A DNA stretch of 36,200 nucleotides from Clostridia bacterium (lineage in GTDB: Bacteria > Bacillota_A > Clostridia > Christensenellales > Aristaeellaceae), in assembly GCA_017518705.1 (NCBI GenBank), contig JAFWUC010000006.1:1-36200 (forward strand). The letters run 5' to 3'. Below are positions 8,238 through 16,010 of this stretch, one piece after another. Below the pieces are notes generated by a model. The model worked only from the letters and a program-made list of their open reading frames with translations, searched no databases and was not told the DNA's origin. Position 1 is the first letter of the stretch, and each line of letters begins with the position of its first letter. Made by a program: the position numbers and the translations under genes.

Positions 8238-8275
8238 ACCGGGGCGCGCTCATGTGAGCGCGCCCCGGTCTTTTA
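8238..8275. terminator. Bidirectional terminator, end of GH10 and of the large operon
   Basis: A perfect 15-bp inverted repeat (8238-8252 with 8255-8269) is followed by CTTTT on the plus strand. It lies between GH10 and the convergent 450-residue binding protein, and probably ends both transcripts. Confidence 0.82.
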
Positions 8276-8299
8276 GGTCACAGACCGTTTGGTACGGGA

Positions 8300-9652
8300 T
8301 CAGTTGAACAGCTGGTCCAGGTTGTCCTGCACGACCTGCTTGTACTGCTCCTGCAGCTGGGCGGGAGTATACTCGCCGTCCAGGAACTGACGGAACGGGA
8401 TGTCGTTGATGAAGATCTGGATGAAGTCGACCATGGTACGGGAGCCGTACTCCAGCATGACTTCGAAGTTCTCCTCCTGCAGATCGAACTTGTTGCTGGT
8501 GGAAACATAGTGCCACTCGAGCTCTTCGGGATCGTCACGCAGGGTGGTGTCGTCGTGGAACCAGTTCACATACTGACGCAGCACGTTGTACACCAGCTTG
8601 GGATCTTCCACGTTGGAGGGGATCAGCCAGTAGTTGCTGTTGGCCAGCTGGGTGGAATTGGTCTCCGCGTTGCCGCTGGGGCCGATGGGATAAGGAATGA
8701 ACACCATGTCGAAGTCCAGGTTGGGATCGGCTTCGGTGTAGTCCTTATAGTTGTCCATGATCCAGGTGGTGATGGTGCAGAAGGCGACCTTCTTATCCCT
8801 GTACAGGTAACGGCACACATCCCAGCCGTTCTCTTCGGGAGTGGGATAGGCTACCTTGTCGGTGATATACAGATCCTGGAGGAACTTGAGGGTCTCGCCC
8901 ACTTCGGGAGAGGAGAAGTTCTCGGTAGCGGTGGCCGCTACGTAGGTGCCGTTGGACATGAACCAGTAGGGCAGGAAATCGCCCAGCCATCCGCCGTAAC
9001 CGTACACGTCGATAACGCCGTCGCCGTCGATGTCACGGGTCAGCACCTGGCAGTACTCACGGAACTTGTCCCAGGTCCACTCGCCGCGGGCGACCAGGTC
9101 ACGGGGATCCTCAAGGTTGGCATCCTCGATCATCTGCAGGTTGAAGGCCAGGTTGTACACGTGGTCCACCTGGTTCTCGGCGCCCTTGGCGTACAGCAGG
9201 GACACGGCACCGTTGCTCAGGTCAACGAAGTTCAGGATGGGGTCGTCGTGGGTCAGCAGCGGATCGTCGGGATCGAGCACGTCCCTCAGGTCGCAGGCCA
9301 GGCCGTTCATAACGGCGGGCACGCCGAAGCCCAGCTCGGCGGTGTAGATGTCGAAGTCGGGCTCGCCGGCCAGGATGGAGTTGTTCAGGGAGTCGATGGT
9401 GCCGGCGTAAGTGGGATTGACGAACTCGAAGGTCACGTTGTAGGTGTCTTCGATGGTCTTCACGTTCTCAAATCTCATTATGTCGGTCTCTTTGCCGGTG
9501 GCGCCGGGGTTGGCTTCCCAGCTCTCGTCATCGGAATCGTAGTACATGTCCCACCACACGGCAAGGGTGATGTTGCGGGGCTCGTCGGCCAACGCGGACA
9601 GCATGGAAACAGCCATCAGCGCCACCAGAAGCAGGGCCAAAATGCGCTTCAT
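8300..9652 (-). CDS. Extracellular sugar-binding protein, last gene of the large operon
   Basis: Family 1 solute-binding protein of 450 residues, expected to deliver oligosaccharide to a CUT1 permease pair. The signal peptide is type I (MKRILALLLVALMAVSMLSA, cleavage near LADE at 23) and has no lipobox Cys. The mature part shows the binding-protein pattern FENVKTIEDTYNVTFEFV (61-78), ILAGEPDFDIY and a Ca-loop-like DIDGDGVID (207-215), also seen in large polysaccharide-binding members such as AlgQ2. AGGAGG precedes the ATG. It follows the repeat protein by 53 nt and is likely cotranscribed with the permeases at 11502-13408, which I take as its partners. Confidence 0.92.
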   Translation of the reverse strand: MKRILALLLVALMAVSMLSALADEPRNITLAVWWDMYYDSDDESWEANPGATGKETDIMRFENVKTIEDTYNVTFEFVNPTYAGTIDSLNNSILAGEPDFDIYTAELGFGVPAVMNGLACDLRDVLDPDDPLLTHDDPILNFVDLSNGAVSLLYAKGAENQVDHVYNLAFNLQMIEDANLEDPRDLVARGEWTWDKFREYCQVLTRDIDGDGVIDVYGYGGWLGDFLPYWFMSNGTYVAATATENFSSPEVGETLKFLQDLYITDKVAYPTPEENGWDVCRYLYRDKKVAFCTITTWIMDNYKDYTEADPNLDFDMVFIPYPIGPSGNAETNSTQLANSNYWLIPSNVEDPKLVYNVLRQYVNWFHDDTTLRDDPEELEWHYVSTSNKFDLQEENFEVMLEYGSRTMVDFIQIFINDIPFRQFLDGEYTPAQLQEQYKQVVQDNLDQLFN

Positions 9653-9705
9653 AAGTGTTATATCCTCCTATTGCTGTTATAGTAATATCGGACGCACGCC
9701 GATGC

Positions 9706-11436
9706 TTACATAGCCGTGCCTACGGCTACGCTGTAAACAGTCCAGGGCTGGGAGCCTTCGCACTCCAGCTTCACGTTCCAGGTGGCCTTGTCTTCGCCGC
9801 ACACTTCGACGATCTGCTCGTAGGTGATCTGCGCGATCTTGCCGTCACTTACAGCCTTTCCGTCGTTGCCTACACGGCTCCAGCCGGCTTCGGCCCAGGG
9901 CAGTACGATCCATACGTCGCCGCCTTCGCACTCGTAGGACACGGTGATCACGCTGCCGGGCACCAGGGCATCGATGAACTCCTGAGGCATCTCGAAGCCG
10001 CTCTGGCTCCAGGCGCCCGCGGAAGTGGCGAAGCCGGGGAATTCGACCAGGTTGGTCAGGCCGTAAAGCTCGGCCTTCTGGCCAACGCGCACGCTGTACA
10101 CGGTCCAGGGAGAGGAACCTTCGGCCTGGAGCATCACGTTCCAGGTAGCCTTGTCTTCGCCGCACACCGCTTCGATCTGCTCATAGGTGATATAGGCTCT
10201 GTCGCCGATGATGAGGGCTTCGTTCTGAGCTACGCGGCTCCAGCCCGCTTCGGCCCAGGGGAATACCAGCCAGATGTTGCCGTCTTCGGACTCGAAGGCG
10301 ACTTCGATCACGCTGCCGGGCACCAGGGCGTCGATGAACTCGGGAGTCATCTCGATGCCGGTCTGCGCCCAGGCGGCGCCGGACACGGTAAATCCGGGCA
10401 GCTCAACGGCGTTCTTCAGCACGATCTGGTTGGCTCTCTGGCCTACGCGCACGCCGTATACAGTCCACTCGCTGCCGGCTTCGCACTGCAGCATCACGTT
10501 CCAGGTGGCCTTGTCTTCGCCGCAGAACTGCTCGATCAACTCGTAGGGGATCTGGGCGATGGTGTGGCTGTTGTTGCGGGCGTCAACTCCGTTGCCGCAG
10601 CCGCCTACGCGCATCCAGCCCGCTTCGGCCCAGGGGAATACGATCCACATGGAGCCGTCGGCGCTCTCGTAATCCACTTCGATCACGCTGCCGGGAACCA
10701 GGGCATCAATGAACTCCTGAGGCATCTCAAAACCGGCCTGCGCCCAGGCGCCGGCAGAGGTCTTGAAGTTCGGGAACTCTACCACGTTGGTGAGGGCGAC
10801 CAGGTTGCTCAGGTCGCGCCCGCTGTCGGGAGCGACGTACTCGGCGGAGAGATCCAGCGCGATGGCGTTGCCTTCCGCGTCGAGGAACTTGATGTTGTCC
10901 AGGTAGAAGGCTACGGGTTCGCCGCCCGCCTGATCCTCACGGGAGATGGCAAAGAAGTTGCCGGCCTCGGGCAGGAACGCGCCTGCGAACTTGTGCACGA
11001 TGGTGCGTGGGTTCTTTTTGGCCAGATATACGGACCAGTCGGCGGAAGCTTCCGCGTTGTCCTCGCCGGTAAAGTCATAGAACTTTCCGGACACGGCGTG
11101 GAACTTGCCGTCAGAGGCCAGGTCCAGGGCGAAATCTACGCTCACCGCGGCCACGTCAGCCAGACGCTCGCCCAGCAGGCCTTCGATGTTGAAGGCTACG
11201 TAGGGGACCTTGGCGTCGGGAGAGAGAGTGACCTTGAGGGCTTTGGAACCGTTGAACTCAGCGACCTCGAGGGTGCTGGCGTCAGCGTTGGCCTTGCCCT
11301 TCCAGAGGCCAAGGAAACCGAACTCGCCGTCTTCGAAGTCGATGACGTCGACTGCGGCAGTTTCCTCTGCGCTCACCCAGGAGCACATGCCGAGCGCCAG
11401 AACGGCGACCAGCAGCCAGGAAACAAATTTCTTCAT
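9706..11436 (-). CDS. Secreted protein with three Trp-rich tandem repeats, putative glycan binder
   Basis: I do not recognise a named family. The 576-residue product has a signal peptide (cleavage near VSA|EE at 23), an N-terminal beta-rich domain (about 31-195, opening VDVIDFEDGEFG, like galactose-binding-fold modules) and three repeats at about 214-333, 339-453 and 459-574. Each repeat has six conserved Trp in the same order: GAW, W before IVFPW, FPW, EAGW, ATWNV, and WTVY (for example W231, W264, W269, W274, W312, W324). Each also shares EFIDALVPGSVI and CGEDKATWNV. There is no catalytic domain, LPXTG, SLH or dockerin; the protein stops at the end of repeat 3. AAGGAGG precedes ATG 11436. 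Lying between the permeases and a binding protein, it may capture glycan for import. The gene is certain, the role is inference. Confidence 0.85.
   Translation of the reverse strand: MKKFVSWLLVAVLALGMCSWVSAEETAAVDVIDFEDGEFGFLGLWKGKANADASTLEVAEFNGSKALKVTLSPDAKVPYVAFNIEGLLGERLADVAAVSVDFALDLASDGKFHAVSGKFYDFTGEDNAEASADWSVYLAKKNPRTIVHKFAGAFLPEAGNFFAISREDQAGGEPVAFYLDNIKFLDAEGNAIALDLSAEYVAPDSGRDLSNLVALTNVVEFPNFKTSAGAWAQAGFEMPQEFIDALVPGSVIEVDYESADGSMWIVFPWAEAGWMRVGGCGNGVDARNNSHTIAQIPYELIEQFCGEDKATWNVMLQCEAGSEWTVYGVRVGQRANQIVLKNAVELPGFTVSGAAWAQTGIEMTPEFIDALVPGSVIEVAFESEDGNIWLVFPWAEAGWSRVAQNEALIIGDRAYITYEQIEAVCGEDKATWNVMLQAEGSSPWTVYSVRVGQKAELYGLTNLVEFPGFATSAGAWSQSGFEMPQEFIDALVPGSVITVSYECEGGDVWIVLPWAEAGWSRVGNDGKAVSDGKIAQITYEQIVEVCGEDKATWNVKLECEGSQPWTVYSVAVGTAM
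9726..10800 (-). repeat. Three tandem coding repeats, periods 360 and 375 bp
   Basis: The segment beginning GATCACGCTGCCGGG on the plus strand recurs at 9946, 10306 and 10681. Stretches of about 45 bp around it differ by only a few bases, and most other parts remain alignable. The periods are whole numbers of codons (120 and 125), so the repeats are in-frame duplications inside the coding region. Confidence 0.85.
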
Positions 11437-11457
11437 GATGTACCTCCTTTATTATTA

Positions 11458-11473
11458 TGCCTGAATCAAGGCA
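11458..11473 (-). other. Small intercistronic hairpin before the repeat-protein gene
   Basis: TGCCT (11458-11462) and AGGCA (11469-11473) can pair across 6 nt in the 65-nt gap between the permease and the repeat protein. It has no T run and does not look like a terminator; it might limit decay or upstream readthrough. Confidence 0.3.
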
Positions 11474-11501
11474 CAATTAACTGTGTTGAATGCTGCGGCG
11501 T

Positions 11502-12470
11502 TTAACCGACTATGCCGCTGCGCTCCACGCCTTCTATGAAGCGGCGCTGCAGGATGATGTAGATCGCCACCACCGGGATCAGCACCAGCACCACGCCCGC
11601 GTTAAAGTACAGCTGCAGTTCCCTTAAGCTGTTTATCCTTTCGGCGTTCGCTATGACGTTGATCAGCGTGTCGAGCTTGCGGGTTATCAGAAGCGTGGAA
11701 GGCATGTTGAAAGTGTTCGCGAAGAAGGAGTCGTTGTACTGCCAGACGATGGAGAACACCGCCACGGTGATTATGGCAGGGGAAGCGTTGGGCATCATGA
11801 TCCTGAAGTAGGTGTACCAGCTGTTCGCGCCGTCCACCAGCGCCGCTTCCTCTATCTCCTTGGGCAGTCCGCGGAAGAACTGGGTGAAGATGTATATGTA
11901 CAGCCCACTCTTAAGCCCGCAGCCGAAGGCGGTGAGGATCAGCGTGGGCCACGCCGTCTTGTGCAGGTTCGTCACATGGCTGCCTATCCCGAAGTACCTG
12001 AAGGTCATATACAGCGGGAACTGTATGGTGTTGAGCGGCACGACTATCATCACCACGATGCAGGCGAACCACAGCTTCTTTAGCGGGAAATTGTACCTGG
12101 CAAAGCCGTAGCCCGCCATGGAGCAGATAAGCAGCTGCAGAAGCGTCACACCGCAGGTATACAGCAGCGTCCTTCCCAGTATGGGCAGGTAATCCATGTA
12201 CTTTATCGCCATGGCATACCTTTCCAGCGTGGGGTTTATGGGTATCGTGAACACCATGGGGTTTATGGAGTCCTGCGTGGAGAAAAACGAGTTGGAGATT
12301 ATGCCTATGACGGGCGCCAGTATCACATAGCTTATGCCTATGATGATGACCGTCCTGAACAGGCTTAAAACGAAGCCCTTTGCGGTATTGAACGCCTTGC
12401 TCTTTTTGTCATTATACAACGCCGAGGAGCGGAATCCCTGCAAAGACGCCGATATTTTCGAAGATAGCAT
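11502..12470 (-). CDS. CUT1 sugar ABC importer permease, MalG/AraQ type
   Basis: Inner membrane permease of 322 residues with about six transmembrane segments and a cytoplasmic N-terminus of about 35 residues. The EAA loop that docks the ATPase is at about 207-230 (EEAALVDGANSWYTYFRIMMP). A GGAGGG site lies 8 nt before ATG 12470. It starts 14 nt after the stop of its partner permease, so the two are co-translated neighbours. The likely substrate-binding partner is the 450-residue protein downstream. Sugar specificity is not visible. No ATPase gene follows. Confidence 0.94.
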   Translation of the reverse strand: MLSSKISASLQGFRSSALYNDKKSKAFNTAKGFVLSLFRTVIIIGISYVILAPVIGIISNSFFSTQDSINPMVFTIPINPTLERYAMAIKYMDYLPILGRTLLYTCGVTLLQLLICSMAGYGFARYNFPLKKLWFACIVVMIVVPLNTIQFPLYMTFRYFGIGSHVTNLHKTAWPTLILTAFGCGLKSGLYIYIFTQFFRGLPKEIEEAALVDGANSWYTYFRIMMPNASPAIITVAVFSIVWQYNDSFFANTFNMPSTLLITRKLDTLINVIANAERINSLRELQLYFNAGVVLVLIPVVAIYIILQRRFIEGVERSGIVG

Positions 12471-12484
12471 TCCCTTATCCCTCC

Positions 12485-13408
12485 TCAGTTGTAGTAGAAC
12501 GCCCGCTTGTTGAGCAGGTATACTATCAGTGCGAGTATAAGACAGGTGGCCAGGGTGGACGTGATGGAGAACACGGCGGACAGCCCGTAATTGTACTTCT
12601 GATACGTATCCGCGGCCAGGGTCACGATGTCGCTGGTGGTGAACTTATCCACCACGGTGTAAATGGTGTTGGTGATAATGTGGGGCATCACCATCGGTAT
12701 GGTGACCTTCCACAGCGTCTCGTAGCCGGTCGCGCCCTCGATCTTGGCCACCTCGTACAGTGAGCCGGGAATGGACTGGAGCGCCGCGATGAACAGTATT
12801 ATCTGCACGCCGGAGCTCTTGATTATGGACGCTATGCGGTTCACCGCATCCACCACGTACCCCAGCACGGACTGGGGCAGCGCCAGGTCTCCGAACAGCT
12901 GTATGTAGTAGGACACGGACACGCTGCCCGCCTCCGCTATCTCGGACGTGGACGAGGCTACGCCGGTGGCCATCAGCTGGGTCGCGCGGTTTATGGCGTC
13001 TCCCACGGCGGAGGAGCTCAGGATTATGGGCAGGAAGAATATGGCGCGCACCACCGCCCTGCCCTTGAACTTGCGGTTCAGCAGCAGCGCCACGAACAGG
13101 CTGAAGAAGATGATCATGGGCAGGTCGATCATCATGTTGATTATGGACGAGGTCAGCGTCTGCTTGAAGCTGGCGTGGGAGGTGAACGCGTCGATGTAGT
13201 TCTGGAACTTGACGAAAATGTCCTGCCTCACGCCTGTGCCGGCGTCGATCCTGATGTCCAGGAAACTGAACTGGCCCAGCTGCACCAGGCAACCCACATA
13301 GAAGACCAGAAAACCGATCAGCCACGGGAGTATGAAGGTGTATCCGCGCAGCGCGTTCTTTTGCTCATAGGTGAGCCTGAAGCGCTTTTTCCCCGCCGCT
13401 TTGTTCAC
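12485..13408 (-). CDS. CUT1 sugar ABC importer permease, MalF/LplB type
   Basis: Membrane permease of 307 residues, first of a pair. The EAA loop is at about 218-242 (YEVAKIEGATGYETLWKVTIP). Between the early and later membrane segments there is a longer loop (about 143-185, Ser/Ala/Glu-rich) than is common in this family. The start is GTG at 13408; its GTGA overlaps the TGA stop of the DUF5696-like gene by 4 bases, and GGGAGG lies just upstream, so translation is probably coupled to that gene. This links the unknown membrane protein directly to an importer. Confidence 0.93.
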   Translation of the reverse strand: MNKAAGKKRFRLTYEQKNALRGYTFILPWLIGFLVFYVGCLVQLGQFSFLDIRIDAGTGVRQDIFVKFQNYIDAFTSHASFKQTLTSSIINMMIDLPMIIFFSLFVALLLNRKFKGRAVVRAIFFLPIILSSSAVGDAINRATQLMATGVASSTSEIAEAGSVSVSYYIQLFGDLALPQSVLGYVVDAVNRIASIIKSSGVQIILFIAALQSIPGSLYEVAKIEGATGYETLWKVTIPMVMPHIITNTIYTVVDKFTTSDIVTLAADTYQKYNYGLSAVFSITSTLATCLILALIVYLLNKRAFYYN

Positions 13409-15996
13409 TTTTCCTCACCTCCCACTACCAGATAGTCCTTCGCCGGCACGCTGCGTCCGTCCGCCTGTGCCTCTTCTTCCGCGTAGTTTACGTATATCAC
13501 CGCACCGTTTGAGTAGCTGACCCTGGACAGGGTGTCCGAGAGCCTCTCGTAGGCGGTCATCCGGGCGCCTTTCACGTTCTTAAGCGCGCTGTTCACGTAT
13601 TCGTAGTCGCTGACCGCATCGTCCTTCCAGGCGGAGAAGGTCGTGGCGAAGTTTTCGTTCAGCCCCGTGTACTTCATTTCCGCTGAGTCTTTCCAGGTGA
13701 AGGTGTAATGCGGTGAAGCGCCGTACTCAACCAGGTGCAGCAGGTCGGCGCGTTTGTCGGAAGTCTGGCTCAGGTTGATCGCTTCCCCGCAGTATTCCGC
13801 CGAACCGTGGACGATCAGCTGCCACAGGGGTATCTCATCGTCAAGTATGGGATAGGGCGTGCGGCTCATTGGGGCGTTGATCACGTGCTCAGCGTAAGCC
13901 AGGGAATAATCGTTGCCGCCGGAGACCATCAGCTTCCGGTCTTCGCCCTTTATTATCCTGAACGCGTCCTTTACCAGGTCCAGCGCGGCTTCGCGGTTTA
14001 TCACGTTGGTGCGCCGCTTGTCCGCATGCACTTCGTTTGCCAGGTCCCTGAGGCTTAAGCTGTCAAGCCCCAGCCTGTCCGCGCCGGAAGCGAGGGATTC
14101 GGCGTATCTGGGCAGGAACTTGGGCGAAAGCAGCATGTACACCCGCTCCCTGTTGCCGACCACTCCGGTCCTGCGCAGGGTCACCGGGTTTATGACGCCC
14201 AGTTTCACCACGTAACCCTCCGCGTAATAGCGGGAGGCTTCCTGGCTGGGCTTGAAGTGCTTGGCTATGTCCGTCACCAGCTGTACCGCGGCGTCCGGGT
14301 AAACGGTCGCGCCTGCCTGCTCAGCCGTTTGGTTCAGCCGCTTAAGGCCGCTTTTGCCGCCCAGGGTGCCCAGCACGCTTATGTCCGACACCGGGTTATG
14401 GTAATACCCGCCGTTCATCCAGCCCTGCAGGTTTACCTTCTGATTGCTTATGCCCTGTTCCGCCAGCGTTTTTATAATCTCGCCCGCGTTTGCGAACGTG
14501 GTCATGGGCAGCACGCGCATGTACTGTATGCCCACGAAGTGCGCCGTCTCCTTTACGCCGCCGATCACGTCGTAATAGAAGGGTATGTTCCCCGTTTCAG
14601 CGGACAGGGCAAGCGCGCCTTCGTCGATGAGCCGCTGCCTGTAGGCGGCGGCGAGCCCGTTGTAGCCACTGTTTTCCTCGGTCAGCAGGGTGTACCTCAC
14701 GCGGCAGTCCACAGGATACAGGTCCTTCTCCGCCACGATGACCTCTTCGTTGGTGATCATGAGCGTATCGGTCCTGCGCAGGTTGAAGCTGAAGTACGCG
14801 AAGTTGTAGCTGTTGTTGCGGCCCGCCACGTCCGCCACCAGGTTCGCCAGGGAGGCTCCCCTCTCGCATGTGGCGAGTATGCCAGTCTTTTCGCGCATTA
14901 TGCCGAAGAGCGCCAGCCGGGCGGTCTCGGCGTACTGGATGGCGGTCAGGTCGCTGTCCACCAGGTCCATATCGTATACGCTCTTGTTATACTGCGGGAA
15001 AGAGCTCTTGCCGTTGTTGAAGCGCATCAGCGATCCGCTGCCGTCGGGAAGCACTATATAGCCGCTCTCCTGGCTGCCGGCAGCCCCGAAAAACGGCAGG
15101 AGCTGTATGACTCTGATCTTGCCGCCGCCGAACTCGCGTATGCCTTCGTAAGGTATGCAGACCTCGACTCCGTCGCCGGTGAGCCGCCATTCGAGGGCGA
15201 TGCTGAAGGACAGCGCTTCGCTTTTCTCTTCCTCGTCGTCAAGTATCCTGAGCGCCTGCATCTCCTCGTAGTCCTCCAGCGTGAAGCCGGCGGCCTGGGC
15301 GTCCTGGTCTATCATCTGCTTGTTCCTTAAGGTGACGCCCTGGCTCTTCAGGAGATACAGCCCGCTTTCCTCGTCAAGTTCGTACGCTTTCGCGGCCGCT
15401 TTGCGCCCTGTCTGTGAAAAGATGTCGTACCATTCCTTCGTCATCACGTCCGGCACAAGCAGGAGCTTTTCGTTGGAAAGGTTGTATACGACCCTCACGC
15501 CGCCCGGTATGGACTCCACCGCCATCTGGCCGTTGGCCACGGCTTTGGCGTAGCTGCTCCAAGCGGTGCCTTCCTTGGCGTTGGAGTCAAGGTAGCTGAG
15601 TATGAACTGGCTTTTCAGGTTTTCCTGGTTGGAGGTGCGGGCGATTGGGTCCTTGGACGCGTCCGGCGGATTGGAATACACCGTTTCGCCGTTGCGTTTG
15701 TCGAACACCGCCACTTCCGCCGTGTCGGGCTTTATGTACAGCGCCGCGCCCTCGTTTTCGGCGGCCAGCTTGTAGCCCGGCACCGCTTTCAGGCTATCGG
15801 CAAGAGGCTCGAAATCCTGACCATCGGCGTATTCTTCCGGAGCTTCGACTATGCTTTTATACGCCGTGTAGAAACGGTAGTTCGCCAAAAACCACCACAG
15901 GTAGCCGCCTCCGGCCAGGAGCGCGACCGCGAGGATCACGGCTATTATCCTTTTCGCCTTGGGGGAAAGCACCCTGGTCACTTCTTCGTTTTCCAT
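13405..15996 (-). CDS. Membrane-anchored DUF5696-like protein, putative TIM-barrel enzyme
   Basis: Product of 863 residues with one transmembrane segment (about 16-37) after a short cytoplasmic tail, so nearly all of it should face outside. Residues 80-460 look beta-rich (for example GYIVLPDGSGSLMRFNNGK at 312-330). Residues about 470-780 alternate strands and helices as in a TIM barrel, with acidic residues at strand ends (LDSLSLRDLANEVHAD 644-659, LMVSGGNDYSLAYAEHV 689-705, WQLIVHGSAEYCGEAIN 725-741). From memory this matches DUF5696, often found near sugar ABC importers; I could not check it. I start at ATG 15996, 14 nt after the previous stop and preceded by GGGAGGG. A glycosidase acting at the membrane is plausible but unproven. 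Confidence 0.8.
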   Translation of the reverse strand: MENEEVTRVLSPKAKRIIAVILAVALLAGGGYLWWFLANYRFYTAYKSIVEAPEEYADGQDFEPLADSLKAVPGYKLAAENEGAALYIKPDTAEVAVFDKRNGETVYSNPPDASKDPIARTSNQENLKSQFILSYLDSNAKEGTAWSSYAKAVANGQMAVESIPGGVRVVYNLSNEKLLLVPDVMTKEWYDIFSQTGRKAAAKAYELDEESGLYLLKSQGVTLRNKQMIDQDAQAAGFTLEDYEEMQALRILDDEEEKSEALSFSIALEWRLTGDGVEVCIPYEGIREFGGGKIRVIQLLPFFGAAGSQESGYIVLPDGSGSLMRFNNGKSSFPQYNKSVYDMDLVDSDLTAIQYAETARLALFGIMREKTGILATCERGASLANLVADVAGRNNSYNFAYFSFNLRRTDTLMITNEEVIVAEKDLYPVDCRVRYTLLTEENSGYNGLAAAYRQRLIDEGALALSAETGNIPFYYDVIGGVKETAHFVGIQYMRVLPMTTFANAGEIIKTLAEQGISNQKVNLQGWMNGGYYHNPVSDISVLGTLGGKSGLKRLNQTAEQAGATVYPDAAVQLVTDIAKHFKPSQEASRYYAEGYVVKLGVINPVTLRRTGVVGNRERVYMLLSPKFLPRYAESLASGADRLGLDSLSLRDLANEVHADKRRTNVINREAALDLVKDAFRIIKGEDRKLMVSGGNDYSLAYAEHVINAPMSRTPYPILDDEIPLWQLIVHGSAEYCGEAINLSQTSDKRADLLHLVEYGASPHYTFTWKDSAEMKYTGLNENFATTFSAWKDDAVSDYEYVNSALKNVKGARMTAYERLSDTLSRVSYSNGAVIYVNYAEEEAQADGRSVPAKDYLVVGGEEK

Positions 15997-16010
15997 AAAT
16001 GTCCCTCCCC

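Noticed and set aside
9655..11505. Open frame of 616 codons on the plus strand opposite the repeat protein
   Set aside because: It mirrors the GC-rich coding strand, has no ribosome site, and the minus-strand frame has a signal peptide, ribosome site and conserved repeats.
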